Source: Enterovibrio sp051650965
GTDB taxonomy: Bacteria > Pseudomonadota > Gammaproteobacteria > Enterobacterales > Vibrionaceae
DNA length: 64,000 bases
Assembly (NCBI GenBank): GCA_051650965.1
Contig: JBOFRL010000097.1
Coordinates: 4,219-68,218 of the forward strand
Reading direction: 5' to 3'
Numbering within the stretch: position 1 is the stretch's first letter; the number at the start of each line of letters is the position of its first letter. The notes below the pieces were generated by a model. That model was not told the DNA's origin. It was given only the letters and a program-made list of their open reading frames with translations, and made no database searches. Made by a program: the position numbers and the translations under genes. Shown here piece after piece: positions 1-9,360 of this stretch.

Positions 1-2073
1 GTCGAGCAAGTGTCGCTCAATAACCCAGAAGGATTTTTGGAGCCTGCGCTGCTAAGCGTTGGGCAAGCTAAATTGCAGGTCGCAGTGCGTCCGCTGCTGC
101 GCCAGCAGCTCGATGTTGAGCAGATAAGTTTGCATGGCGCGCGCATTTTTGTGCAGACGCTCGCCGATGGACGCACTAACCTCGATGGCCTTGGCAAAGC
201 TAAAGAGGCCGCAGAGCCGGCAGCTGCGGCAAATACGTCGCCAGCATCATCCGCAGGACAAGCGCCACAAGTTGAGCCAAATACCCCCGCCCAAAGCAGC
301 GCACAGCCTGCTAGCGCGCCACAAGAAAAAGGTGACGCCAAGCCTTGGAAGCTGCGCATTGGTGAAATCGATATCCAAAACGCCAGCGTAGTCATTCGTG
401 ATGACAAGGACGGTCAGCTAACGCAATTGACTGATTTTGATTTTAATTTGGCGCAATTCGCGCTTGATGAGTGGAGCAACATTAATTTTGCGCTCAGCGC
501 GTTGCAAAATAATTTAAGTGTGACGGCGCAGGGCCGCGGCCAGTTAAGGCTTGCCGCCGATCCGCAGCGCTCTGAGCTGCAGGGGTTGACCCTTTCGGCG
601 AAGGCGACAGATCCGACTCAAAACATCGCGTTAGAGTTGGGAACTATTGCCATCGACCAGTTTGCGCTCGCAAAACCTGCAAAAGTGACCTTGACGGCCA
701 AGGGCGATTTTTCTGCGGTAAAAATGGATACCAACGCCAATTTCACTTTGCAGATTGATGAGCTGATGAAAAACGTCGCGCTGCGGGCGCTGCACGTCAC
801 AAGCAACATGAGCGGCGCTAAAGTGCCGGGCAACGCGCTGACTGTTACGCTTGATAGCGATATTGCGTTTGATGTTGAGCAAAAGAAATTGGATGTGACG
901 CAATTTACGCTCGCGGCTGAGCAGACGAAGTTGAGCGGCAAAGCGTCGGTGCTGCTGGCGCAAAAGCCAGCCATCGCTTTTGTGATCAATAGTGACGAGC
1001 TAGATCTTGATCCTTGGCTGAAAAAACTCAGCGAGCTTACTGCGGCACAAAGTGGCGCGGCACCGGCTCAAACCAGCCAAACCGCAGCAGTGCCTGCGCA
1101 AAGTAGCGCGCCAGCGGGCGATACAGCGCCAAATCAAGCGCAAACCAGCTCGCAAACTGCTGCGGCGCCAAAAGTGGCCTCTGAGCAAGAGCCTGATCTG
1201 AGCGCGTTAAGAGCAGTGGATGTCGCAGGCTCCTTAAATATCAAAAAGCTGATTGCGCACAACGTTAAAGTCTCTGATCTGAAATTTGCCTTTGGCATAA
1301 AAAATGATCGCGCCAAAATTGACGAGCTGACCGCCAAACTTTACGGCGGCACGCTTGTAGCGCACGCGCAGCTCGATCTTGACAAGCAGCCGGTCACTTA
1401 CAAAGTCAGCAAAAAGTTAAATGATGTGATGATTGAGCCGCTCATTTTTGATCTTAGTCAGCAAAAAATTCTTGCCGGAAAGGGCAGCATTAACGTTGAT
1501 CTTAAAGGCGCGGGTCTTTCTCAGCAAAAATTGCTCTCGGGGCTGCTTGGCGACATCGAGTTAAAGCTCGCCGATGGCGCAATTTATGGGATCAACATTG
1601 TTGAGGTGCTCAAAGAGGCCAAAGCTGCGCTTAAAGGGGAGACGGTGGCTAAATCGCAGGCGGAGCCGAAAACCGAGTTTAGCGATCTCTATGGCAAATT
1701 TAAGCTCGAAAAAGGGGTGGCACGTACAAACGATCTCCACTTTAATTCGCCGCTGCTGCGCATCAAAAGCCAAGGTGAAACCAATCTTATTACCCAAGAG
1801 ATGAATTTTCGCGTCAGCAGCACCGTGGTTGATTTGAGTAAGCAAGATCTTAATGAGCTCAAAGGGCTGACTATCCCTGTTGTGGTGGATGGCAACTGGT
1901 TTAAGCCGCGCTACCGGCTTGATCTTAAAGCGCTATTGACCAACAACCGTGCGATCACGGAGAAAATTCGCGATCAGGCGCAAAAAGGTATCGATAAGCT
2001 TTTTGGCGACAACAAGAAAAATGAAGAGATCAAAAAAGCGACCAGCGATCTGTTAAATAATTTGTTTAACTGA
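1..2073 (+). CDS. asmA: AsmA-family protein, 5' end outside the window
   Basis: The reading frame is open from base 1 with no start codon in context, so the N-terminus, which in this family carries a membrane anchor, lies upstream. About 690 residues are visible. AsmA-family proteins are inner-membrane-anchored periplasmic proteins linked to outer-membrane lipid homeostasis. The visible part starts in the N-terminal AsmA domain and ends in the conserved C-terminal AsmA domain, where a ...VDLKGAG... stretch is followed by a long alternating beta pattern up to about residue 640. Two Ala/Gln/Pro/Ser-rich linkers, near residues 65-110 and 345-390, separate the folded parts. A strong hairpin terminator follows. 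Family assignment is fairly sure; which AsmA paralogue this is remains uncertain. Confidence 0.8.
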   Translation, partial: VEQVSLNNPEGFLEPALLSVGQAKLQVAVRPLLRQQLDVEQISLHGARIFVQTLADGRTNLDGLGKAKEAAEPAAAANTSPASSAGQAPQVEPNTPAQSSAQPASAPQEKGDAKPWKLRIGEIDIQNASVVIRDDKDGQLTQLTDFDFNLAQFALDEWSNINFALSALQNNLSVTAQGRGQLRLAADPQRSELQGLTLSAKATDPTQNIALELGTIAIDQFALAKPAKVTLTAKGDFSAVKMDTNANFTLQIDELMKNVALRALHVTSNMSGAKVPGNALTVTLDSDIAFDVEQKKLDVTQFTLAAEQTKLSGKASVLLAQKPAIAFVINSDELDLDPWLKKLSELTAAQSGAAPAQTSQTAAVPAQSSAPAGDTAPNQAQTSSQTAAAPKVASEQEPDLSALRAVDVAGSLNIKKLIAHNVKVSDLKFAFGIKNDRAKIDELTAKLYGGTLVAHAQLDLDKQPVTYKVSKKLNDVMIEPLIFDLSQQKILAGKGSINVDLKGAGLSQQKLLSGLLGDIELKLADGAIYGINIVEVLKEAKAALKGETVAKSQAEPKTEFSDLYGKFKLEKGVARTNDLHFNSPLLRIKSQGETNLITQEMNFRVSSTVVDLSKQDLNELKGLTIPVVVDGNWFKPRYRLDLKALLTNNRAITEKIRDQAQKGIDKLFGDNKKNEEIKKATSDLLNNLFN

Positions 2074-2088
2074 TTTTTGCTCTCGGTG

Positions 2089-2117
2089 AAAAAGCATGCC
2101 TCGGCATGCTTTTTTTA
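2089..2117 (+). terminator. Rho-independent terminator of the asmA-family gene
   Basis: AGCATGCC (2093-2100) and GGCATGCT (2103-2110) form a perfect stem with a very tight loop, followed by seven T. A-runs on the left arm could also serve the opposite strand, where cobO ends at 2145. Confidence 0.8.
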
Positions 2118-2144
2118 TGTTGAAAATCGCGGAAGCGTTTTGTT

Positions 2145-2732
2145 TTACCAATCAATGCCTTGTCTTGCCTTAATTTGCGCATCAAAAGCGTGTTTGACGT
2201 TGCGCACTTCGCTGACGGTGTCCGCCATCTCCAGCAGCGTGCGATGGGCGGCGCGGCCGGTGATGATCACCGATTGCGTCGCGGGGCGCTGCGTTAAGCT
2301 TTGCACCACATCCTCAAGCTCCAGATAGCCGTAGGTGATCATGTAGGTGAGCTCATCGAGCAGCACCACATCAACGGTCGGGTCACTTAGCACCGTTTTA
2401 CACTGCTGCCACACTTGCTGCGCCGCCAGCGTGTCACTCGCTTTATCCTGCGTCTCCCACGTAAAGCCGGTGTTCATGACAAAAAAAGTGACGCCATGCG
2501 CCTGCAGCAAATTGCGTTCGCCGCACGGCCAATCGCCTTTAATAAACTGTGCGACCGCGCAGCGCTGCCCGTGGCCACAGGCGCGCGCAATCATGCCGAA
2601 TGCGGAGGAGCTTTTGCCTTTGCCGTTGCCGGTTAAGACCAACAGTAGCCCTTTTTCGATGTGGGCCTGCTTGATCTGAGCGTCGACGTGCGCTTTTAGT
2701 TTTTGTTGTCGTTCCTTATGGTTATCTCTCAT
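2145..2732 (-). CDS. cobO: Cob(I)alamin adenosyltransferase (CobO/BtuR type)
   Basis: Transfers the adenosyl group of ATP to cob(I)alamin, giving adenosylcobalamin (coenzyme B12), in the cytoplasm. The P-loop-like GNGKGKSSS motif near residue 33, the DELTYM segment and a C-terminal GIDW are characteristic of the CobA/CobO/BtuR family. Starting at the ATG at 2732 gives 195 residues, the usual length (E. coli BtuR about 196). An upstream in-frame extension of 28 residues has no family counterpart and overlaps the mukB terminator. The gene sits alone downstream of mukB. The likely local customer for its product is the B12-dependent ribonucleotide reductase NrdJ at 18.4-21.2 kb. No cobalamin riboswitch is visible upstream. 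Confidence 0.93.
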   Translation of the reverse strand: MRDNHKERQQKLKAHVDAQIKQAHIEKGLLLVLTGNGKGKSSSAFGMIARACGHGQRCAVAQFIKGDWPCGERNLLQAHGVTFFVMNTGFTWETQDKASDTLAAQQVWQQCKTVLSDPTVDVVLLDELTYMITYGYLELEDVVQSLTQRPATQSVIITGRAAHRTLLEMADTVSEVRNVKHAFDAQIKARQGIDW

Positions 2733-2755
2733 TTTCGGCTCGATGTAAAAAATGT

Positions 2756-2782
2756 AATAAAAAAGCAGCCGGCTGGCTGCTC
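2756..2782 (-). terminator. Terminator after mukB
   Basis: GCAGCC (2765-2770) and GGCTGC (2775-2780) form a stem around a GGCT loop. On the minus strand it is followed by a T-rich run (2757-2764). It closes the cmoM-mukFEB transcript just before cobO. Confidence 0.8.
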
Positions 2783-2799
2783 TTAAGGGGATTGTAAGC

Positions 2800-5700
2800 T
2801 TACTCAGGGCTGGCAAGCTCTGGCGCTGGCGTTACCGGCTGGCGCTGGTGGCTAGCAAAGCCGCGTAGCCCCACAACGTGCACATGCTCTTTATCATTCA
2901 AGATCTTACGCACCAGTTTATAGGTCGTGCCTTGCTCCGGACTGATATTCTCAGGCGCGGCGATCAAAAGTTGCATGTCCAGTCTATCGCAAAGCTCAAA
3001 CAAGGTCGCGATGGATTTGCTATCAAGGCGCGCAGCTTCGTCCAAGAACAATAAGCGGCACGGCACAAGATCGCTGGCACGCAGGCGGCGCGACTCTTCT
3101 TCCCAGCTTTGCACAACCATGAGCAAAATCGCCTGTCCGGTACCAATCGCCTCGCCGGTCGAAAGCGCGCCCGATTCGGCTTGCAGCCAACCATCGGCAC
3201 CGCGATTCACCTCAATGCCAAGCTCAAGATAGTTGCGATAATCAAGCAGCTCCTCGCCAAACGCCTGCGCCGAGCGCTGTCCTAGCTCGATGTGCGGGTT
3301 TAGACGTTGGAAGAGTTTGGCCATCGCCTGTGAGAACGACAAACGCTGATCGCCAAACAGATCTTGATGTTGCTCGGCTTGCTCGCACAGTCCCATAAGC
3401 AGGCTTGCGTGCGTTTCGCGAATTTGCGTGGTGAGACGCACGCCTTTTACTTGTCCAAACAAGATGTTAGACAAACCTTGGTTGAGCTGACGGATGCGGT
3501 TTTGCTCGCGCTGAATGGTTTTGCGAATGATATTGGCCACCGAGTCTGAGCTTATCGCCAGCTTTTTCTCGCGTGACGTGAGCTCTTCGGTCAAACGCGC
3601 CAGCTCCACTTCCATCTCTTCGATGGCTTCGATCGGATCGTCAGTGCGAATGATGTCTTGGCGGATCCGCTCGCGCAGGTGCTGGTAAACGGCCACGTAA
3701 AAGAGCACTTTGCACTCAGGTTTGGCCAGATCTTCGGACGCGCGCAGCGCATCGCGCAGCGTTTCGTTATCTGCCACAACTTGGCGCAGCGTGCCGAGCG
3801 ATTTGTCCGACAGCGAGCGCAGCTCGTTGCTTGAAAGGTAAGTCATTTCACGGCGCGTAAGCTGTTTAGCGACGCCATTTTGCTTCGCGATGCTCAGCAC
3901 ATCGACCCAGCCTGCTTTTGACTGCACCACAAATTTACGCAGATCAAGGTACTCTTTGCGCCCTTTTTTGAGCTGCTTGATGGCCGTTTTAAGCTCAATT
4001 TCGGTGGTCGCAAGCGCTTTTTCTAGCGTCTTGCTGCGCTCACGTAGCGTGGTAAGCTCTTGATAAAGTCGTGATTTTTTCTCGTTGGCTTCGTGGAGTG
4101 TATCGTTATCGACATGAATTTTTAACTCGTTAAATTCACGCAAAAACTCTTGCAGCGTCTCTTGCTTGGCTTGATAGGTGCTTTTAAGCGCGGCAAGCTG
4201 CTGCTGATCGTGGTTGTGACGCGCGCGTAGCGTTTTGAGCTGCTCACGGCCTTGGTCACGCGCTTTTTCGGCAACCATCAATTTGGCATTAAGCTGCTGA
4301 TCTAGCTGGCTGCTTTGCGCCAAAATCGTTTGCGCATCGTGGTAGGTGAAATGGTGCGCGCGTAGCGTCAGTTCATTTAGGGCAAATTGCTGATGCTTAA
4401 ACTGCTGCATCTGCGCGTCAGCTTGTTGATATTCTTGCTCAATGCCGGCGAAAAGCTCAGGGTCGGCGTCAAGGCTTGGCAGCACCCGCTCAAGCTCGGT
4501 AAGCGCCGTTTGGTGCTGCTGCAAAAATTGCTTAGCGTGCTCAAGCTCTTGCATGCGCGCCTTGATCTGCGCCTGCTTGTGCTCAAGCTCGGTATCTTCA
4601 AGTACTTCAATCAGATGCTCAAGTTTACCCAGCAGTTGCAGCGCACTTTTGCAGCGCTCAATTTGGCTTGCCGCTTGCGCGTGCAGCTCTTGCTGCTGGC
4701 GACTTTCGCGTGTGAGCTGTGTTTGCTGATCGCGCAAATTTTTGAGCTGCAGCTCGGGATCTTCAACAAAAGCTATCTGCAAGTGGTGCGAGAAAAAGTG
4801 GTTGAAGCGCTGCGTTAAACGCTGCAAGCGCTGCACGTCAAATGCGGCCTGCGCGTAGCTCTCTTGCACGGCTTCACGCTGCTCGCGTAGCGCTACTAAG
4901 CGGTGCTCGCGCGCCGCACGGCCAAAAATCGCCACTTTCGGGAAACGCGAGTAACGCAGCTGACGGTCGCTGATCTTTACGCACACCGCATTTTCAAGCT
5001 CGGTAACGTTAAACACGCTCTCATCAAAGCTGTCGGCGTCGCCTTCGATGAGGTAGAGATCGTCTGGGCAGTCGTCTAATGTCAGCAGATTATCTTGCGC
5101 TGCTTTGAGATCTGGCACAACGATAGCGTGGCGCGCAGGGCCGTACAACGCGGAGAAATAAGGCGCGTCGCTAAGCGCAATTTCGTCATAAATTTCAGAA
5201 AGTAGCGTGCCACCGAGCGTGTCGGCGAGCGCTTGCAATTTTGGATCTTCATTGCCGCCTGGCTGGGCTAACTGATTGATCTCTTTCTCAAGTTGATTTT
5301 TTTGCGCCGCCAATTTGTCACGCAAGCTGAGCGTTACGCGCGTATTTTCGGCGGTCTCTTGCATCGCGTCGATGACGCTTTGCTGATCGGTGAGCGAAAG
5401 TTGCGACTGCTCGCTTAATAACTCAAGCGCATGTTGAGCGGTGCTCCATGCTGGCGAAATCGACTCTAACTGCTTGATCTCTTCCGCTAATTGCTGCAGG
5501 CCGCGGCGCTGCTCGCTCACCGTTTCATGCTGTGATTGCAGCTGCTGCTGCGCTTCTTCAAACAGTAAAGTCTGTTTTTCTTGCTCAGCGTGCACGTCAA
5601 GCACGGTTGCGATCGACGTTTTAAACTGCTGCTGATATTGCGCAGTAAGCTGTTTTGCTTGAGAAAATTGCTGCAATTGGCGCTCAAGGTAGCGGTGCTG

Positions 5701-7257
5701 GCCATGAAGATCGCCGCTGTTTTTTATGAGCTGCTGATATTGCAAACCTTGCTGGATCAGCTGCTGCGCTTGGCTGTAAGCCTGCTCGCGTGGCGTGTGC
5801 GGCGCAATGCTTTGCACGAAAGCAAAACCGCGCTCAAACTGCTTGCTCGCGCTGCGCGAAAGATCGAGGCGGTGTTTAAGCTGCAGCAGCGTGTTGGTTT
5901 TGCTCTCAACGACAGCGTTTAATGCCTCAAGCTGCGCTTTAGCGCTGTGCTCATCGACATCGCTTTGCAAAAGCTCACGCGCTTTATCACGCGCTTGAAT
6001 GGCCTGCTGATATTGCAAAGCGCGCGTCTGCTGGGTGTTGAGCGCTTGCTGATAGTCGGCGAGCTGCGACTTTAAGCTGTCGACCTCTTCTTCGCTAAGT
6101 AGCGTTTGCTCTTCCGTCTCTTGCAGCGCTTGATGGCTCTCTTCAAAAACAAAGGTTTGCTCTTCTAAGCGGCCAACCAGCTCTTGCAGATCGTCTTGAT
6201 AACGGTCAATTTTTTCCTGCTGACGCACAGCCGTTTGCACGATTTGCAGGTGATCGCAAGCGGCCTGATAAATCGCCTCGGCGTGCAGGTGATCGCTGCC
6301 AAGCGTGCTGTTTTCATCCGTGAGCTGCTCAAACTGGCACTGCAGATTTTCCACCGCCGTTTGCGCGCTGTGCTGCTCGCCTCTTAGGCTAAGTACTTGT
6401 TTTACTTTGCTGCGTCGCTCGTTGGCGTGGCGCATAAAATCGGCCGCGACATATTGCGTCGCCTGCGTGATCAGCTGCTTGAACAAGTCGCGATCTTGCT
6501 GAGTGATGCGAATGGCCTCAAGCGTCATGCGGTTTTCTTTCAGCGCCATCTCCATGTCTTGGAAGGCTTTTTTCACGCCGCTATTTTGTGGCAAGAGATA
6601 ATCGCGCAGCGATTTGGTAATGGCACTGGAAATACCGCCGTATAGCGAAGCTTCAATGAGGCGATAAAACTTGCTGCGATCGGCTTGATTGCGCAGTTTT
6701 TTTGGCAGCACGCCTTGCTCGAACATGAATGAGTGGTAGTCGCTCACCGAGCTAAAGGTTTTAAACTGCACATCGTCATAGCGCGCAGCGGCTTCTTTGA
6801 CTTGGCTTAGCTGGCGTACGCGCACTTGCGTCGCGCTGGTCCGCTCAAGCAAAATTTCACTCGGATCAAGCGTGACCGGCAGATTTTGGATCACAAAGGT
6901 TTTGATCTCGACCTTTTTGTCGCGTCCGGCAATTTGCTGCAGATGCACGCCAAACAGCAGGTGCTGCTGGCGCGAGTTAATGACGCGAATAGCCGAGTAG
7001 CAGCTGCCAGGCTTAAGTTTGCCGTGTAGCCCTTTGTCCCTAGAGGCGCTTGAGCTGCCCGCTTCTGTGGTGTTACGAAAATGGAGCAAGCTTTGGTCGG
7101 GAATGAGCGCGGTGATAAGCGCTGCCATAGTGGTTGATTTACCCGCGCCGTTGCCGCCTGAAAGCGTCGTGACCAGCTCATCGAGCTCAAAAGTGCGAGC
7201 AAAAAATCCATTCCAGTTGATCATGGAAAGGGCGTGAAATTTACCGCGCGGATTCAT
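2800..7257 (-). CDS. mukB: Chromosome partition protein MukB
   Basis: SMC-like ATPase of the MukBEF condensin, which compacts and segregates the chromosome and recruits topoisomerase IV. At 1485 residues it is almost exactly the size of E. coli MukB (1486). The N-terminal head carries Walker A (GGNGAGKSTT, about residues 34-43). Two long coiled-coil regions rich in Gln, Leu and Glu flank a hinge around residues 650-790. The C-terminal head has the signature segment LSTGEAIGTGQ and Walker B-like LLFLDEAARLD. It starts with an ATGA overlap with mukE, which indicates translational coupling in the order mukF-mukE-mukB. Confidence 0.98.
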   Translation of the reverse strand: MNPRGKFHALSMINWNGFFARTFELDELVTTLSGGNGAGKSTTMAALITALIPDQSLLHFRNTTEAGSSSASRDKGLHGKLKPGSCYSAIRVINSRQQHLLFGVHLQQIAGRDKKVEIKTFVIQNLPVTLDPSEILLERTSATQVRVRQLSQVKEAAARYDDVQFKTFSSVSDYHSFMFEQGVLPKKLRNQADRSKFYRLIEASLYGGISSAITKSLRDYLLPQNSGVKKAFQDMEMALKENRMTLEAIRITQQDRDLFKQLITQATQYVAADFMRHANERRSKVKQVLSLRGEQHSAQTAVENLQCQFEQLTDENSTLGSDHLHAEAIYQAACDHLQIVQTAVRQQEKIDRYQDDLQELVGRLEEQTFVFEESHQALQETEEQTLLSEEEVDSLKSQLADYQQALNTQQTRALQYQQAIQARDKARELLQSDVDEHSAKAQLEALNAVVESKTNTLLQLKHRLDLSRSASKQFERGFAFVQSIAPHTPREQAYSQAQQLIQQGLQYQQLIKNSGDLHGQHRYLERQLQQFSQAKQLTAQYQQQFKTSIATVLDVHAEQEKQTLLFEEAQQQLQSQHETVSEQRRGLQQLAEEIKQLESISPAWSTAQHALELLSEQSQLSLTDQQSVIDAMQETAENTRVTLSLRDKLAAQKNQLEKEINQLAQPGGNEDPKLQALADTLGGTLLSEIYDEIALSDAPYFSALYGPARHAIVVPDLKAAQDNLLTLDDCPDDLYLIEGDADSFDESVFNVTELENAVCVKISDRQLRYSRFPKVAIFGRAAREHRLVALREQREAVQESYAQAAFDVQRLQRLTQRFNHFFSHHLQIAFVEDPELQLKNLRDQQTQLTRESRQQQELHAQAASQIERCKSALQLLGKLEHLIEVLEDTELEHKQAQIKARMQELEHAKQFLQQHQTALTELERVLPSLDADPELFAGIEQEYQQADAQMQQFKHQQFALNELTLRAHHFTYHDAQTILAQSSQLDQQLNAKLMVAEKARDQGREQLKTLRARHNHDQQQLAALKSTYQAKQETLQEFLREFNELKIHVDNDTLHEANEKKSRLYQELTTLRERSKTLEKALATTEIELKTAIKQLKKGRKEYLDLRKFVVQSKAGWVDVLSIAKQNGVAKQLTRREMTYLSSNELRSLSDKSLGTLRQVVADNETLRDALRASEDLAKPECKVLFYVAVYQHLRERIRQDIIRTDDPIEAIEEMEVELARLTEELTSREKKLAISSDSVANIIRKTIQREQNRIRQLNQGLSNILFGQVKGVRLTTQIRETHASLLMGLCEQAEQHQDLFGDQRLSFSQAMAKLFQRLNPHIELGQRSAQAFGEELLDYRNYLELGIEVNRGADGWLQAESGALSTGEAIGTGQAILLMVVQSWEEESRRLRASDLVPCRLLFLDEAARLDSKSIATLFELCDRLDMQLLIAAPENISPEQGTTYKLVRKILNDKEHVHVVGLRGFASHQRQPVTPAPELASPE

Positions 7258-8009
7258 AGTAATTCCTCGTTGTACTGTGACGCAGCGCTAGGCGTAGTCT
7301 CGCCTAATTCAGCGCTTTTATTTGATGGAGTGTCGGTTTCGTTAAATAGCGAGCCTTGCGTTGGCGGCTCAGGGTGGAGCACGATTTCACCGTCGCGAAT
7401 GAGGCGCAGCTGCGCTTGGCGCGGATCGTCATTGGTGCGCACGTCGGCGCCAAAACGAAAACAGGCTTGGTTGATGCAAAATTTGCCGCTGTCACCAATT
7501 GGCGTGAGCATGCCTAGCTTGCGCAGGCGGCGCAGCGAGGTTTTGACTTTATCAAACAGTTTTTCATGATCAAGATCAGAGCCGCTCGCGCGCAAATTCA
7601 CAAGTCTTAGCAGCTTGCTTTTATCGGCCAGTGTGACCAGCTCGTCAAACAGCTCTTGCGCGGTAAAAAGCCCTTCTTGCGCGAGGCGCTCTGGACTTAA
7701 GTATAAGAAACACAACACTTTCCCTACCAGCATGTCGAGCTCAGATAGCACGCTGCGATGGAGAATGGAGGTCGAGCGCGGGCGCAGGTAGAAAAAGTTT
7801 TCTGGCGCGCGCACAAGCTCGGCTTGATAGCGGCTGTAAAACTGTTGCAGCGGCCTTTCAAACTCGCTTAAAAAAGCGTAGTGGTCGAGATCCTCATTGC
7901 CGATATGGCGGCCTGAGCGCAATAAATTGTCCACTTCAGGAAAACAGCGATCCGCAATCGCCTGAGCCAGCTTTTCTGAGATCAGATTTTCAGTATTTGT
8001 CGATGACAT
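7254..8009 (-). CDS. mukE: Chromosome partition protein MukE
   Basis: Winged-helix (kite) subunit that bridges MukF and the MukB heads. The ATG at 8009 gives 251 residues beginning MSSTNTEN, which aligns with the E. coli start MSSTNIEQ. The frame is open 33 codons further upstream, but that stretch lies inside mukF and is not family-like. The RSGRHIG, FFYLRPRST and VLSELDMLVGK segments are near-identical to the family. The C-terminal tail (about the last 40 residues) is Ser/Thr/Pro-rich and variable. It overlaps the mukF end by 20 bases and the mukB start by 4. Confidence 0.97.
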   Translation of the reverse strand: MSSTNTENLISEKLAQAIADRCFPEVDNLLRSGRHIGNEDLDHYAFLSEFERPLQQFYSRYQAELVRAPENFFYLRPRSTSILHRSVLSELDMLVGKVLCFLYLSPERLAQEGLFTAQELFDELVTLADKSKLLRLVNLRASGSDLDHEKLFDKVKTSLRRLRKLGMLTPIGDSGKFCINQACFRFGADVRTNDDPRQAQLRLIRDGEIVLHPEPPTQGSLFNETDTPSNKSAELGETTPSAASQYNEELL

Positions 8010-9309
8010 TAGATTGTACCTTTGCTCCAAACTGGTTGATTTGCGTCCATTCTGGCGTGATTGCGTGCAGATCCGCTTGGGAGAAGCCGAGACGAACCGC
8101 TTGATCAATGATCAGGCGAGCAAGCTCAAAGTGCGCCGAACGCGGGTGGTCGATAAGATAGTCTTGTAATATATGGGCGATGTTAATGCTACCTTGCTGT
8201 TTGTAGCCTTGCAGCAGAGTCTGAATTTGGTCGGCAAGCTCAGTATCGGCTTGGCCAACCGATTCAAACTCAATCGCTTCAGGCAGCTCGCCTATCACCT
8301 GATCGTCGCGTAGCGTCAGGCTTTCGTCGCGCATTTCCACTAAGCGATCGGCGTCGGCGATAGTCAAATACCAAGGCGCATCCAAATATTCGCTGATCGA
8401 CTGGCGCAGGCGCAGGCTAAAGGCGCGGTTTTTGTCCATGTCGATGGCGTTACGAATAAATTTGTGCACGTGCTTGTCAAAGCCAATCCACAAGTCGATG
8501 GTCTGCTGTCCCCAGTTGATCAGGCGATCAAGCTTGTTTTGCAGCTTGACGACAATGACGTCAACGAAGGCGAGATCTTCGCGATTGGCGGTAAACTCTT
8601 GAATGTTAAGGAGCTGCGTTTGTAGCTGGTCGCCGGCGGATTGCAGCGTGTCTTGCAGCTCGCGCAAAATGTTCGAGGTTTCGTTAAGCAGCAATTCGCA
8701 GTTGGCGATGGATTTTTGCCAATCTTGGCTAAGCAGCGCGGCGATATCTTCTTTGATCTGTTGCTGCTGCTCATCCATCACGCGCTGGCTTAAGTCGATA
8801 TTTTCAAAGGTCTCTGCCACCGAATATTTCAAAATGCCATAGACATTTTTGCGCCAAAATTGCACGTCGCCGTCTTGCGTCGCGGCGGTGAGCGCTTTGT
8901 TGATCTCGCTTGCGACCATGGCAAGCTGAATTGAGAGTTTTAGCGCGCAGTGTTCGCGCTGGCGCGAGTAACTGTCGCTGATGGCAATCGCTAGCGAGGT
9001 GAGGCGATAAATGGTAATGCCATCAGTCAGTTCGCTGTTAAAACGGTTTAAAAGGCGGCTTGCCACAAAATCGTTGATGGCGTTGTTGGCGCGCACCGTG
9101 AGCGTTTCGCCGCTTTGATCAAACTCGTCGCTCACAATGCGAAAAGCGTCGACCAGCTCAGCTTCAGTAAGCTCATCTTCAATGCGCTCTTGGCTTAACG
9201 CGGCGACGCAAAGCAAGAAGGCGAGCCGGTCTGGGGGAAGATTTAAAAAGAGATCTTGCTTTTTTACCCAACCGACGAGCTCTGGCAGCGTCTGAGTAAG
9301 TTCGGTCAT
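7990..9309 (-). CDS. mukF: Chromosome partition protein MukF
   Basis: Kleisin subunit of MukBEF, joining the two MukB heads and dimerising through its N-terminus. The 439 residues match the family length (E. coli 440). An N-terminal winged-helix region (ELVGWVKKQDLFLNLP...) is followed by a helical middle domain rich in Gln, Asp and Leu and a C-terminal MukB-binding region. The start ATG is preceded by AGGATC at suitable spacing. First gene of the muk trio, 51 bases after cmoM, as in E. coli. Confidence 0.97.
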   Translation of the reverse strand: MTELTQTLPELVGWVKKQDLFLNLPPDRLAFLLCVAALSQERIEDELTEAELVDAFRIVSDEFDQSGETLTVRANNAINDFVASRLLNRFNSELTDGITIYRLTSLAIAISDSYSRQREHCALKLSIQLAMVASEINKALTAATQDGDVQFWRKNVYGILKYSVAETFENIDLSQRVMDEQQQQIKEDIAALLSQDWQKSIANCELLLNETSNILRELQDTLQSAGDQLQTQLLNIQEFTANREDLAFVDVIVVKLQNKLDRLINWGQQTIDLWIGFDKHVHKFIRNAIDMDKNRAFSLRLRQSISEYLDAPWYLTIADADRLVEMRDESLTLRDDQVIGELPEAIEFESVGQADTELADQIQTLLQGYKQQGSINIAHILQDYLIDHPRSAHFELARLIIDQAVRLGFSQADLHAITPEWTQINQFGAKVQSNVIDKY

Positions 9310-9360
9310 GGGGGATCCTATTTTGTTGAGTTATGACAGTCTGTGGATGTGCGCCGCGCG

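Noticed and set aside
2733..2816. 28-codon N-terminal extension of CobO
   Set aside because: It overlaps the mukB terminator and makes the protein longer than the family.
8010..8108. 33-codon N-terminal extension of MukE
   Set aside because: The extension is inside mukF, is basic and not family-like. The start at 8009 aligns with known MukE proteins.
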